A DNA stretch of 64,000 nt. Origin: Hormiphora californensis (lineage: Eukaryota; Ctenophora; Tentaculata; Cydippida; Pleurobrachiidae). Shown in pieces: positions 35,909-64,000 of the stretch (position 1 is its first letter; each line of letters begins with the position of its first letter). A program made the position numbers and the translations under genes. Under the pieces are notes generated by a model, which was not told where the DNA came from, ran no database searches, and was given only the letters and a program-made list of their open reading frames with translations. The DNA is taken from assembly GCA_020137815.1 (NCBI GenBank), contig CM035361.1, positions 3,448,845-3,512,844 on the forward strand. The letters are read 5' to 3'.

Positions 35909-36767
35909 ATGTCTTTTGGGAAAATGCTGGTTGTGATTCTGTGGTTTTTACAGAATGCAAATGCCACTGATCAAGGTAAGGAAGTTTTACCATTTGTTCC
36001 ACTGATGTCCTCTATAATTGATAGTAATATGACTGAAACTATAATCAATTTTAGAGGGTTCTCTCGATTTGGTTCTCCGATAGGGTCTGCGGCGCCATGC
36101 AGAGGTTTCTAGGGTACTCGAACTTTAATTACCTTAGAAACCTTGATTTACCTTGCCTTGCTCGACATTCTTTCCGTGCAAATGTAAAGGAGGGGTAGAT
36201 CAATATTTACCGAACCTATATGAAGCAAAATGAGGTGTGAGCTATAGCTACGCAATAGGAACCCTGAAATCCAATTACTGACCATGTGTTTTTCCTTTAT
36301 TTCAGTTTGTGGAGAGACATGTGGTTTCAGTGAAGTACCAAGTTGCACAAAACCTTGGGACCTTCGTTCAGAGAAACTTCACATCAGTTATAAGCTCTCA
36401 ACTGGGACGGTTTCAGTTTATTTTGATTTATCTAATTACATTAGAATCATTTATGTTGAACCTGCCGGGTTTCAAATTGCAGAGTTCCAAAACGGAATAA
36501 ACAAGGTTTCAACTGTGAAACCATACGATGATCTGGATGGCTACTTTGACAATTCCAATATCATTAATTTGGTAATGGAATATAAAACGAACCACACACT
36601 GACAATCCTCTGGAAAAACGTGAAAGACCAGGAATTTGATTTTCTCCACTCTACCTCAACCCTCGACAATCTTGGTGTGGCGGGAGATACTGCAGCAATC
36701 TCTATTGGATACGATTTAAACGATAATAATGATTGCTTGGAATTGAAATCAGATAAAATTGAAGCAG
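35909..36767 (+). CDS. secreted protein with one divergent module, 5' part
   Basis: Exon 1 is 35909-35975 with a signal peptide (MLVVILWFLQNANA; ATG at 35909 or 35924). Exon 2 is 36306-36767, phase 1-1, starting VCGETCGFSEVPSC. It encodes about 154 residues with PWDL near the start, LTILWKNVKDQEFDF and DTAAISIGYD. These line up with IPWDL, WTITKTE..I.CNNVEVL and DVVEEIEF of the modules in the gene at 22647-29456, so it is probably a distant member of the same module family, also possibly FAMeT-like. The phase 1-1 design is the same. A good donor (GTAAGA) follows, but no later exon could be identified, so the gene may continue beyond recognised exons or be incomplete. Confidence 0.65.
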
Positions 36768-37408
36768 GTAAGACACCACATGTTTTCTGTAAAGGAAAAC
36801 CTTTTTTGTTTTTTTATTTGTTTACTTGTGCAAGCTAGCATGTCACTGTATGCCACAGCATGAGAAAGCTCAATTCACTTAAATTTGTTAGTACAAATAT
36901 TTTGGATTGGCCACTTGCATATGCCGATATCGGCCATTGCATTTCCATGTCATCAATAGTAACTCAGAAATCTTAGTGTCAGCTGTAGCTCCCAAGAAAG
37001 AAATATCTGCAAAAAGATTAATACGTTTGTCTAAAATTTGGTTTTACTTCTACAATTGTGTAGTTTCATCAGGCACTATTTGAGATGTATGAAGTATATT
37101 GCTAACCCAATTGCCACTGAAGAATTGCGGACTGTTATTAATACTGGGCCCCGATTCACCGGAACCCCTAATCCCAATATACTTTCTCCCGATCAGCATC
37201 CCGATAAATCGTGGTCTGACTGTGATAATTGTTGAGATACTAACATCACTAAAATTTACTTGGCTAAGCGTTTCATTTCCTGCATTATAAAGCTCAACCC
37301 CCCCCCCCCCCCGAATTTATCTCTGCAGCTTAGTAAGTTTAATATTTACTAAATATGCTTTCTCTTTCCGCCCTTACTGTGCAGTATATCCGCTTTACGC
37401 TCACACGT
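36768..37408. other. probable intron or 3' flank of the secreted gene
   Basis: No further exon was recognised. It includes a decayed pogo-like MITE at about 37142-37222 and a run of C at about 37299-37312. Confidence 0.4.
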
Positions 37409-37609
<201 letters not shown>

Positions 37610-38561
37610 CTATACAACACAGGTCCAGTCTTTGTTTGGGCGCTCTGCGACCAGTTACATGCAGAAGTTCTGCTGCAAAGCTCTCCCTTTTTGTTCCTTG
37701 TACCACTTATATCCTTATTAGTGCAGCGGCCCATTGGAGAATTGTATGTTAACTACACAGCTGTTATATAGACAACCCTCGTAACTTATACTTTTCATAT
37801 CATTTTTAGTCATAATACAGGGTGTCCCAGTGTCTTTGCATCACCTGCGATTTTGGGTCATGACCGGGCTCCATTAAACTAACCAAAACTCATCGAAAAA
37901 TTGATCAAAATGGTCTAACAAAAACCAGTGTTCTGGCGAACATGTTGGTGGCAAGATTGACGTTCTAAGTCTTACCAATCGTCAGATATATCGTCGTAAA
38001 GTCAAAAATACATGTTCATGACATCCGACCGGGGTTCACGTTTTGAAAAATTCACAAATGCAAAGTTGCTCGGATCACATTGCATCCCTTATAAGAGTTG
38101 TAGGAAATTGTCTGGCGGTCATATTGGTACCCGGGTTTTTGTCCTAGCTCAATGTTTAGAGTGTCTTATTCCTATATTGTAGACTTTATTTCGCTCGAAT
38201 ATTTTAGACTTGATTTCGCTGGAATATTATAGACTTGATTTCGCTTAAATATTGTAGACTAAATCAAGCTTGATTTCGCTTTAATCTATAAACGTATCAA
38301 GAACCGATCGAATCAGGAAATACTGGTCCCTGATTGGCTGGTAACTAGTCACGTGACCTAAATAACGAGTTGTGATTGGTTGTTTACTTGTTTCGGTCGG
38401 TTCTTGAAACGTATAATTGTCGTCTACAGAGTTAACTCTGATCTAAGTTAACTGAGTTAACAGACCCCGACAGTGCACTCACGAGATGGGGTCTGCGGCG
38501 CCAGAAGGAGTTAACTCTGATCTCAACTCTGAGCTATAAATTTATAGATCACAGTATAGGC
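37610..38561. other. intergenic stretch without a supported gene
   Basis: ACAGGGTGTCCCAGTG at about 37818 looks like a transposon end but has no visible partner. 38163-38280 repeats TATTGTAGACTT(G/T)ATTTCGCT. A CCAAT/E-box element follows at 38299-38408, and GAGTTAACTCTGATCT recurs near 38430-38520. Confidence 0.45.
38299..38408. mobile_element. CCAAT/E-box short element, copy 2 (reverse)
   Basis: Reverse-oriented copy with AAGAACCGATCGAA and TTTCGGTCGGTTCTT ends and the same core of two CCAAT words (as ATTGG) and GTCACGTGAC. Confidence 0.78.
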
Positions 38562-40622
38562 AATTTTGCATTTGCGGGCATCGCACTATAGACGCAGTAC
38601 CCACGTACTATAGACGCATTATAAACGCATTATAAACGCATTATAGACGCATTATAGACACACGCAATATAGACGCAATTTCGTAAGCAGCACTATAGAC
38701 GCAATATAGACGCATTATAACAGCAATATAAACGCATTTTTATAGACGCGACGCAGTATAGCCGCATTATAGGCGCACTACCCACCCCAAAATCACCTTA
38801 TAGACGCACTATAGACGCATTATAGACTGACTATAGCAGCACCATAAACGCTACATAGACCCATATAGACGCATGATAGAAGCATTATAGACGCAAATCG
38901 CTTTTTATAGACGCCGCGTCTATAAAAAACGTGCTTTTTAAAGAAGCACTTTAGACGTACTCCAGGCTACAGTGCGATATTTGAGGCGCAGTTGGGCGTT
39001 TTATAAACGCATTTTTGTCGCATATAAAAGGAAGCAGTATAGACGCATTATAGACGCATTATAGCCGCATGTGTGCGAACGCGAAATCGATAAAGACGTA
39101 ATATAGACGCAAAATAAAAAGGAGAGGGAGAGAGATCTCTCTCCCTCTCCTCCCTCGAGGGAGGGAGGGAGGGAGAGGGAAGGAGAGGGAAAGAGAGGGA
39201 GGGACTGAGGGAGGGGTACAGGGACAGAAACAGACGGATAAAGACCTGAGACAGAAGGACAGAGTAAGATGGGAAGATAGTAAGATGGGAAGATAGTAAG
39301 ATGGGAAGATAGTAAGATGGGAAGATAGTAAGATGGGAAGATAGTAAGATGGGAAGATAGTAAGATGGGAAGATAGTAAGATGGGAAGATAGTAAGATGG
39401 GAAGATAGTAAGATGGGAAGATAGTAAGATGGGAAGATAGTAAGATGGGAAGATAGTAAGATGGGAAGATAGTAAGATGGGAAGATAGTAAGATGGGAAG
39501 ATAGTAAGATGGGAAGATAGTAAGATGGGAAGATAGTAAGATGGGAAGATAGTAAGATGGGAAGATAGTAAGATGGGAAGATAGTAAGATGGGAAGATAG
39601 TAAGATGGGAAGATAGTAAGATGGGAAGATAGTAAGATGGGAAGATAGTAAGATGGGAAGATAGTAAGATGGGAAGATAGTAAGATGGGAAGATAGTAAG
39701 ATGGGAAGATAGTAAGATGGGAAGATAGTAAGATGGGAAGATAGTAAGATGGGAAGATAGTAAGATGGGAAGATAGTGATATAGGGACGGAGTGAGACAG
39801 AAAAAGAGTGAGACAGAAAAAGACAGAGATGGAAACAAACGGACAGAGACAGACGGACGGACAAACACGCGCTTATTATCTCCCTCTCTGTCTCACTCTC
39901 TCTCTCCACTCTCCATCTTAATCTCTCTCCATCTTACTCTGTCCGTCTGTCTCAGATCTGTGCTGTGTCCATCTGTCTCTGTCTGATCTGTCTCTGTATC
40001 CCTCCCTCTTTCCCTCTCCTCCCCTCTCCCTCCCTCCCTCCCTCCCTCTAGTCTCTCTCCCTCTCCTTCTTATTAATTGCGTCTATATTGCGTCTTTATC
40101 GATTTCGCGCACATGCGTCTATAATGCGTCTATAATGCGTCTATACTGCTTCCTTTTATATGCGACAAAAATGCGTTTATAGTTCGCCCAACTGCGCCTC
40201 AAATATGGCAGCGTGCGTCTGAGTACGTCTATAGTGCTTCTTAAAAAAGCACGTTTTTTATAGACGCGGCGTCTATAAAAAGCGATTTGCGTCTATAATG
40301 CTTCTATTATGCGTCTATATGGGTCTATGTAGCGTTTATGGTGCTGCTATAGTCAGTCTATAATGCGTCTATAGTGCGTCTATAAGGTGATTTTGGGGTG
40401 GGTAGTGCGCCTATAATGCGGCTATACTGCGTCGCGTCTATAAAAATGCGTTTATATTGCTGTTATAATGCGTCTATATTGCGTCTATAGTGCTGCTTAC
40501 GAAATTGCGTCTATATTGCGTGTGTCTATAATGCGTCTATAATGCGTTTATAATGCGTTTATAATGCGTCTATAGTACGTGGGTACTGCGTCTATAGTGC
40601 GATGCCCGCAAATGCAAAATTG
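38562..40622. repeat. 2-kb foldback with arms made of TATAGACGCA repeats
   Basis: Left arm about 38562-39120 and right arm about 40065-40622 are inverted copies beginning GCAATTTTGCATTTGCGGGC. Each arm is a degenerate array of a 10-13-bp word, TATAGACGCATTA. Arms built from short tandem repeats are the hallmark of FB/Galileo-type foldback transposons. The middle holds AG/CT-rich sequence and the 16-bp minisatellite. No transposase was found. Confidence 0.85.
39265..39776. repeat. 16-bp minisatellite, about 32 copies
   Basis: Near-perfect tandem copies of AGTAAGATGGGAAGAT. Because 16 is not a multiple of 3, the minus-strand reading frames become a 16-residue repeat (SYYLPILLSSHLTIFP) open in several frames, so they are not evidence for a protein. 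Each unit contains the donor-like word GTAAGA. Confidence 0.97.
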
Positions 40623-42700
40623 CCCACATTATATATCAGTAAAATTGAAATTGTACAGTATGGCAAATTAGTGGTTTGAAATTGTTTTAGTAAAATTTGA
40701 ATTCCACAGCGAGACCTGCTGTACATTAGATCGACCATCGAACAATTCTAATCGAGGTATTTAGTATCAGTGGAAGATCCTTGCGCGACCACAATACTTT
40801 TTGATCTCTCAGCTGAAAATTTTATAATGCGCATCATTGATTTTTGAAAACTGTTGAATAAATTTGATATATGGTAGAAATTAAAACTGATAGCGGAAAT
40901 ATATTTTTGTACCAATTTACTGTAGAACATATACCACGCATCTAATTGTTATGTTCTAACGTATATGAAACGTTCTGTATTATATCTTGTATATATATCT
41001 GTTTAAGGCCTCTATCGATATTTAATTGACCAATTATACAGTTTCATCTGGTGTAGTATAGAGTTTATATATATTATATATAGTTTATACCATATCCGTC
41101 TACCGAAATACCTTTATAGTATATCTAGCTGATATACCACATTCGAATGATGGCAGTTTAAGAAAAAAATCCAAATCGAAATTGTCGAACAGTGAAGTCC
41201 ATTGTTAAATTTAGTGATGTGATTATAAAATTATAGAAGCTTGGTATTCAGATTCTTCGAAGCTTACTGCGGTAGAGCTGCTGTAGCAAATCGATTTAAA
41301 GATACAATTTGAACAGGCCTCGTCTAGACACTACTGTGTTACTTTTGAGCTAGTGTATATAGGTCCGTGTATATATAGGTAGTACATATACTATCTAAAC
41401 GTATATAATCGGCCCTATAATACAGGTATATTGCATCGTTTTAACGCATTCTTTTTGGCCTAAAAAGGGCAGATTTTTTGATACTTTCCATGGACGCTTA
41501 GATAGTAAACGCAGGTAATCGAATTGTCGAAAAGTTTAATATTTATTTCGCTCTATGAAATAAATGATCATCGAATTCTATCAATTGATATGCAGTGCAG
41601 CTCTGTGGCTACACACACAATCAATGCTTGATCCTTTATAGGCTCACTCAGATGTATTAGATGGTCGTTAGGCTCAGTATATCCAGTCTTGTATCCATAG
41701 TTACATTTGATCCCTTAAATTGTTTGTTCTTTTATGCTCTTTATCATAAATGCACATATTCAGCCATATCCTAAACTCATCTCTAACTGATATTCAATAT
41801 ACAAAGCAGCTTGTCTACAGTTTAAGTTAGCTCACTATATGTATCCGTGAGTATCAGTGATCAGTTTTGTTTAATTTCGGTTTATTTGAATGGATTTCCC
41901 TATAAATTATTATAATACCGACTTATAATAGTTCAACACGCCAAGTAGTATAGTGTAGCCGATTAGTTAGCTATAATAATTTACCCTAGGTATAGACGTC
42001 TACTACATGCATTGCATGTAGTAGACGTCAGAGATCAGTGACGTTCATTGAGTTTGCGTTTACAATTGTAGTATAAAGACTTCCGGTCCCCGTTACATGT
42101 AGAGATCTGTAGATATAGCTGTATATCAACTGTGTACATACTTGAGTCTTTAGTTTTGGGTGTGGTATCTACTGGATCGTTTAGGCTTCTATATAATGCT
42201 AGTATAGTTGAGTGTATCTAGTAGCTATAGCTGTGTAGTAGTGGATGTGTAAAGTCGACCCCCCTGTCCCTTGATTAAAAAATCTGACTTCATCTGGGTA
42301 TTATTTAGGCTACTATATATATAACTAAGCTAGCTAGCTGTAGTGGGTGTGGTATCTAGTATCTATACCGTTTAGGCTTCTACTATCTAGTAGAATGTGC
42401 TTAGGATAAGGAACTTGCATATTTCTAATTGCCATTCAGATTGCCTTTCGTCCTCTCGATAACGATTTAAACGACTTTTTATTGCTGAAAGTTTGATGTT
42501 CTTTGCATTTTTTGTTTTTGCCATTCTTTAGAACGTCATAAATAATAAAACTTTGAGCCATCGAAAGCTCGATCGATTAGCAAAGTATTAACTCTTTTTA
42601 GACGTATTTTCTAGCCTTATTTGGGCATATTCAACACGTACTTTTGGTCATATTTGCTCACTAGTGAGCAAATATGATTGTATTGTGTATTATAGCACAC
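40623..42700. other. AT-rich intergenic stretch without a supported gene
   Basis: No exon was recognised. It contains TATATA-rich parts, an inverted repeat at about 41996-42030 (GACGTCTACTACATGCA and its complement), a repeated phrase TGTGGTATCTA..TTTAGGCTTCTA at about 42160 and 42350, and a perfect 30-bp palindrome at 42648-42677 just past the transporter stop codon. Confidence 0.5.
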
Positions 42701-44669
42701 TCAAAACTTTTCACTTAGAAACTCTTGCTTCCTATCATCATCATCATCATCACCACTTCCCCTAGAAGTAGATTTTAGTGTTCTCAACACCATCGCAGCA
42801 ATTGTCCCACCCAGCACAAAAAACACAATGTAAACACTCTTCAAACTTCCTGCATGAATCATTAAATCCACATAAGGTCCGAATAATGTTCCCAAAAAGG
42901 CACTGCCAAAGAGCATCCCATTTGCGGTTCCCCTCAGCGCAGGAGGGAACACCTCCATTGCCAATAGACTCAGAACATGAACAATACCCCCAACAACAGC
43001 CGCCGTCACGAGAGCACCTAGCAGCAGGAGAGATCCCGATATACAGTACATTTGGGTGATGAGAGAGGGAATTAGGAAGCCGAGGAGAATGAATAGAGCG
43101 TTAGGCCGGGAAGTGTTCCGATCCGTCAACAATCTGTGGGTCAAATACCCTCCAAAGATGAGAGAAATGTAGACAAAAGTAAGAAGAAGATACTCAAAAT
43201 GATCATTCCAAGTTTCAGTTTGAACCTTCATATCCTCCAGAATGTCAGCAAGATGGCAGTAGCGCGCGCCAATCATTATAGGAAGTACAAAAGTTACCAT
43301 TGTAAGCACTGCAGTACAGGTGAACCACGCGCAGCTGAGGGTGAGCACCGGACCGAAGAATCGGGCCATTAGTCCCTGCCAGCTTCCTCGCTCAGCCACC
43401 GTAGATTCACCAACCCTTTCCTCTTCAATACTCCACTCGAACTTGACCCTGTTAGTCATCCTGATCTTGGCCAGAACGTACAATTGTCCTTCAGTGTGCC
43501 CACAGAGCCCGTACCACCGTGGACTCTCGTCAATCACAAAGTAACTCAGAAAGAATGAGATAGTGTGGGGGATTGCTAAGAGAGCGTAATGCCATCTCCA
43601 CCCCACATCACGCAGCCCAAAGTAGGTAATTGTACAAATGACAAGGTTTATCAGGTAGGTTGTGGAATTGAGGAGGAAGAGAGAGAAGGATCTGGTTGTG
43701 GTCGGAGTCGCTTCACTGTATAATGTAGTTGAGAGCACCAAACTCATTCCAATAGCAGTCCCCGCCACCACACTACACACAATGAACAAGTAGTAATGGG
43801 GTGTAATTGAGCCAATTAGCATGGAAACTGAGCTAATTAGCGTTGTGGGGATTATCAGAGTTCGCCGGCCGTGGAGATCTCCGAACTTACCACCCACCAC
43901 GCTACCTGCAATGGAGATGAAGAGGGTCCAGCTATAAGCTAAAATAAAGAGGGATCAGGGCCGTCAGAGCAAATTGGCCTGACCCTATTCTCGCAAGAAT
44001 TATGGTCAGATCATTGGCAGCTAACAGAGGAGGGAGAGATGAATCTAATGAATATATTTCCAATAAAACATACCAATTAGGCAGAAGAGAGCGAAGAAAG
44101 TGTAGACTAGACGATCCTCAAGGAGGGAAAGGTGCCAATAGGTGTTTTGATTGCTTACAACTGCCGTACCTGGAATACAATTTATTATAGCTCCTCAATC
44201 ATGGGATTATGCGAGAAGCGGAATTATGTTAAATTAAATTAAAATTTAGCTAGAATGAAGTTGAAAGCTAAGCCAGGTTAAAAAAGAAAGTTTAATGTTA
44301 ATAAAAGTTTAAAGTTAAAATTTACCCAGAATTATGTGAGAGAAAGCCACACTCCTCGCCAGCGCTGTCGCCACCAACAGAGTGTACTGGTACCTGGAGA
44401 AGAAAAGAGAAATGTTGTTTCAAGTAGCCAGCCACTATGATTTTTGCCGTACATAAGGCCGGGTGCAAAACACGATTTTCAAAGAAATGGGAGAATACCA
44501 GCTCTACAATGTTATTTAACTAATTGATTAATTAACTAATTAATTAATAATTACCTTCCAAAACCATATTTATCCAGCACATCTCCAGCTGGAAGTGCCT
44601 GTTGTGTGAGGGAGGTGTCCAGAAGGAAGGAACACTCTGAACCTCCACCCATCAATATTTCATTCACAC
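42701..44669 (-). CDS. SLC22-like major facilitator transporter (4 exons seen, 5' end missing)
   Basis: Exons on the minus strand: 44669-44555, 44393-44326, 44169-44074 and 43938-42701. They join in frame (phases 1-2, 2-1, 1-0 boundaries agree) and give about 505 residues. YGFGRYQYTLLVATAL starts the first membrane helix. GGKFGDLHGRRTLI is the MFS loop 2-3 motif, DESPRWYGLCGH matches the ESPRW signature of SLC22 proteins, and FPPALRGTANG is the second-half signature. About twelve hydrophobic segments are visible. The C-terminus has six Asp in a row (from a TCATCA repeat). Expected role: plasma-membrane transport of organic ions; the substrate cannot be told. SV2/SVOP-type proteins are the main alternative. 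The start exon was not found; MPGTAEFMFLLLVFG at about 45161 is one weak candidate. Confidence 0.85.
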
Positions 44670-44929
44670 CTGTGCAAGGGAAGAGTGAAAACTGAAAACA
44701 ATCTGGCTTTGACCGGGAATTGGACCAGGGACTTTCAGAGAGAATTGCTATACCGAATCCCGTCATATGACATGGCAAAACTGCAAAGAAATACAGTTGA
44801 CAGACTTGAAAAGGGGCATTGTTATTGGCGGTAAGTAGAGAGCTTCCGCGTTGTTGATACACTGCTACAGCTGGGGTGTGAGAGAAAGACAATATATGCA
44901 AACCTTTTACTATAACCTGGACTAGTGGA

Positions 44930-45060
<131 letters not shown>

Positions 45061-45962
45061 TAGAAGAGGAATGTATAATGCGGCAAGCGAGTGTAGCAAC
45101 AACAACCTCCATACACTATGATACCAAATACCAACAACAAAAACATGAATTCTGCAGTTCCCGGCATCCTAAAATAACAAATCCCTTCTGTTACACTATA
45201 TATTCTAGAATCTATAGAGAGTATACTGAATAATTGATTAACTAAGATGAGAATGTTGAGATACAATTCTCTCATTCTCAACATACCCGGGATATGGAAT
45301 TACCCAAATCCTCTAATAGACTTACTAATTTACTAGGCCGAGTATCACAGAACGGTGTTTGATATGTTTTTTATAAGAAACAGAGAATCTATATCATGTT
45401 CGATGAAACTGTCTACACACTAGTTCGAACTACGTACCAGGATTTAGATCCCAAGATATATTCCATGAAACACATGTATCATTTCTAGGAAAAAGTAGTT
45501 AAAGCTGGGGGTCTTTTCTCTTAGTAATTTAGTTTACAACACTGGACCATAGCTCCTTCTAAGTAAATTCAATTTGATTTCACATCCACTATCCAGCATA
45601 TTCTATAATAGACCTCTTCAAAAAGTCCCTATACTCTGCCAGAAAAATATGGCCCATTTTTATAAAGCTTACTCTTATTTTATTATTTTTATTTTATTTT
45701 ATTTTATCAATTGTGTGGCTCACATCGTAATTTTATGTCTGTGAGGGTTCGGTATAGATCAACCTTATATCTATCTCACCCTGATCCCCTTTTTAGCAAG
45801 ACCACGTGACACCCATGAGATAACAAGTAGAACAGTCTCGAAGCTACTCTGTATCCTTCGAGGATAACTGATTGGGATCAGACCTAGATAGGAAGAGCAG
45901 ACCTAAATAGGAAGAACAGGGATCTAGATCTAGAAGAACAGATACGAACAACATATCTAGAT

Positions 45963-59406
<13,444 letters not shown>

Positions 59407-59601
59407 TATATACTGTTGAAATCAGAAGTTTTAAATTCGCTGTGAAGTATATATTTTTTTAACGAAATATATTGTGATGTCATGTTTAAAAATTATCATA
59501 TTTTGCGAAAGTTGGTACTGACCGTGTTGATTTAAAATGTATAGTTTTAATTGATGTAAAGATTTGTGTTTTTGAAATTTAATTTAATCAACGACAATGG
59601 T

Positions 59602-59607
59602 AATAAA
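59602..59607 (+). promoter_or_regulatory. candidate poly(A) signal of the UGT gene
   Basis: AATAAA 196 bp after the UGT stop codon in AT-rich sequence. A second AATAAA at about 59680 is possible. Confidence 0.5.
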
Positions 59608-59775
59608 TGGTCATAACATTTCATGGTCAATATATTACAATCATAAGTAATTCTATTAATCAGCACAATATAATCAATTAATAAATTATGTACGATTCAA
59701 GGGTTTATCAGTCTTTCGACATTCATGTCTTATCAGTTCGACACAGCTATCACGTGATTCAATACTCTTCAGCTT

Positions 59776-59868
59776 CTAACACTGCACGTGCAAATTTCAA
59801 CTTTTCCTCTGCAACACGTTGCACGTGCAAGTATCTACTTTTTCTCTCTAATTCTGCACGTGCAGATT

Positions 59869-59880
<12 letters not shown>
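59776..59880. repeat. tandem CACGTG repeats between convergent genes
   Basis: A unit with CTGCACGTGCA.ATTTCAACTTTT occurs three times, about 45 bp apart. Two related copies lie in UGT intron 12 at about 54183 and 54219. The palindrome CACGTG is an E-box core. Confidence 0.7.
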
Positions 59881-62394
<2,514 letters not shown>

Positions 62395-63307
62395 TTTCCG
62401 AGTTTGTTGGTACTATAGGGGGTATGATGAAACTATTAAAGTCAAAGAAATCATATTTCCAACATATTTCTTACAAATTCTTTAAAACTGAAAATGCAAG
62501 CCGATATGAGAACACATTGATATAGGAGCTATCCGGAATTTACGGGACCAACAACGATAAACACCAAGATTCAAGAATTCTGTAATACCAAATCTGTTAT
62601 ATGTTGGTCAATTCTCGGCCAATAGAAACCGTGGGAGCAGAGGATTAATATATTGTTAGCTGGGAAAAACATAACATTAACCACAAAGGCGATAACTGGT
62701 CATAAGGGGTGGGAGCCACACTATGTAGTAACATTGGGAATTGGGGAAAATCTCGAACTCCGGAACTTTGTTGAATGCTCTGTCAGGGCAATACTCTGAT
62801 CACAGTTCTCGCACGCTCCGAAAGAACTGATAATTGGGTCAGACCAATGATCTGACAGTGGTAGCTCTAAAACTAAGGACGTAGGAGTCGTGGATATCCG
62901 CATTACTTTATTGGATGTCATTTGGGCTCTTGACGTCCATCGTTGGCATGGTAACCCGGAAACTGTCTTCGAAACAGTTCCTCTGTATTCTTCCCCTGTT
63001 GGGTCGTCCCTTTCAACGCACTCTAAGAGGGTTGTTATTATTATTATTTTAGGTTAATTTCTATAGGTCAATCATTAATCACCGTTAAAAAACAGTACCT
63101 TTTGCGGAGTTTATTATAAACACAGCTTTTGCTAATAAGAAGATCAGAAGCACCAAGTGTTTCTTCATCGTCAGATCTATATGTAGGGTTTTTAAAATGG
63201 TATCCTAGGAATCCACCGGTTCAAAGTCACCTACGAAATAATTAAAATAAGAATGATGATTATCCATTGTCGATTTTACTGATGTGACAAAATATAATGA
63301 TACTTTT
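62395..63307. other. 5' flank of the five-finger gene, no other gene seen
   Basis: A possible acceptor (CCCCTATAG in gene orientation, about 62418) could precede the first coding exon, implying a 5' UTR intron. No exon or tRNA was recognised. Confidence 0.4.
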
Positions 63308-63735
63308 ATAGTAGAGTCGATAACTACATCGACCTCTCCCAATTGTTCCAGTTTTTGTCACATCTGTTTGGAGCCTCGACACGACCTCTAAACAGGTGTT
63401 ACTTTTTTACAAACTGTTTTCATCTTGGTGTAATCAGCAGTTGAAATGTTGCTAATCATAACAAAAACCTGACTAAATTTTTTCAACTTGGGGTAAAACC
63501 ATGGGTGTCAAAAGTTAGCTCTAGGTCCCCTGAGTAACCATCCGGAGACTCCAAGAGATATTTCAAGCCGTTCTCCTGTAATCATTAATCCCGGTAGAGC
63601 ACATATTTGAGTATGAATGAAAACAGTTTGTGAAAAAGTAACACCTGTTTAGAGGTCGTGTCGAGGCTCCAAACAGATGTGACAAAAACTGAAACAATTG
63701 GGAGAGGTCGATGTAGTTATCGACTCTACTATTAG
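63308..63735. repeat. foldback with about 118-bp arms
   Basis: Arms 63308-63423 and 63617-63735 begin TAGTAGAGTCGATAACTAC and contain GAGGTCGTGTCGAGGCTCC on one strand. The loop is about 190 bp. No ORF. 63736-64000 shows no gene, only a short inverted repeat near the end (CATTTGAAAG/CTTTCAAATG type, about 63930-63980). Confidence 0.88.
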
Positions 63736-64000
63736 CACTTACGTCTTTTTACATCGTTTCAAAAAGAGCAAACAAAATATCCTGGAGGCAACCAGTAAAA
63801 GTATCTAGCTGTAGTTTGTCCAAGCTTTGCTAGATTGTATGGGAGTAATGGTATTCAAAAAAGACGTTTGATAGATGGTATAAATAGTAAAGACTAGCAC
63901 ACTTCTTCACGTTTTTGGCCGTTTTCTTAGGCTCATTGGAAAGAGGACATTCATTTCTTTCAAATGAGCCTAAGAAAAAGAAAATCGGTGCAAAATGTAT

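Noticed and set aside
37817-38165. Possible mariner element starting ACAGGGTGTCCCAGTG
   Set aside because: Only one end is recognisable; no inverted partner or TA duplication was seen.
39001-39909. 300-residue minus-strand reading frames with a repeated LLSSHLTIFPSYYLPI motif
   Set aside because: They come from the 16-bp minisatellite; several frames are open because the unit lacks stop codons, and no splice or domain evidence exists.
63181-63240. tRNA-like GGTTCAAAGTC box
   Set aside because: No matching A box or acceptor stem could be folded around it.

Overview
The window is a piece of a metazoan nuclear genome. Genes are split into many short exons with GT-AG introns, and the families present (a RIN-type Rab5 GEF, an SLC22-type transporter, a membrane UDP-glycosyltransferase, sushi modules, C2H2 zinc fingers) are animal families. 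I cannot place the phylum; a non-bilaterian or other marine invertebrate is a guess. Roughly half of the sequence is repeat: long (AG)n tracts, minisatellites, foldback elements, and several families of short inverted-repeat elements.

Layout. 1-5632 (+): the 3' part of a RIN/sprint-like gene (VPS9 and RA domains) whose first visible intron is a 46-bp minisatellite. 5633-8200: intergenic repeats and a foldback element with a 9-bp target duplication. 8206-11280 and 13982-20112 (+): two paralogous C2H2 zinc-finger genes, each broken in a coding exon by a mobile element: a 1.1-kb inverted-repeat element with a 3-bp duplication in the first, and a complete 4.6-kb Ty3/gypsy element with identical LTRs and a 5-bp duplication in the second. 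A 697-bp tandem repeat lies between them. 22647-29456 (-): a secreted modular protein with a signal peptide, five tandem copies of a ~138-residue module that may be FAMeT-like, and two sushi domains, all on phase 1-1 exons. 29670-34568: repeats, a probable assembly artefact and a 100-N gap. 35909-36767 (+): a second secreted gene with a distantly related module. 38562-40622: a 2-kb foldback structure holding a 16-bp minisatellite. 42701-44669 (-): an SLC22-like transporter. 45963-59406 (+): a complete 14-exon UDP-glycosyltransferase of 531 residues that lacks the usual catalytic His and Asp. 59869-62394 (-): a five-finger C2H2 gene, convergent with the UGT gene, with an array of RFX X-box-like sites in intron 1. 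62395-64000: no gene seen.

The genes show no shared pathway and look like ordinary neighbours. The most unusual theme is that tandem repeats and insertions sit on splice sites: a 46-bp unit that is a complete 3' splice site (about 33 copies), a 49-bp duplicated acceptor, a donor-containing repeat (4 copies), a transposon target duplication that copies a 5' splice site, and a 32-bp acceptor-like unit in a UGT intron. All exon models were read by eye from splice signals and reading-frame phase; none was tested against transcripts.
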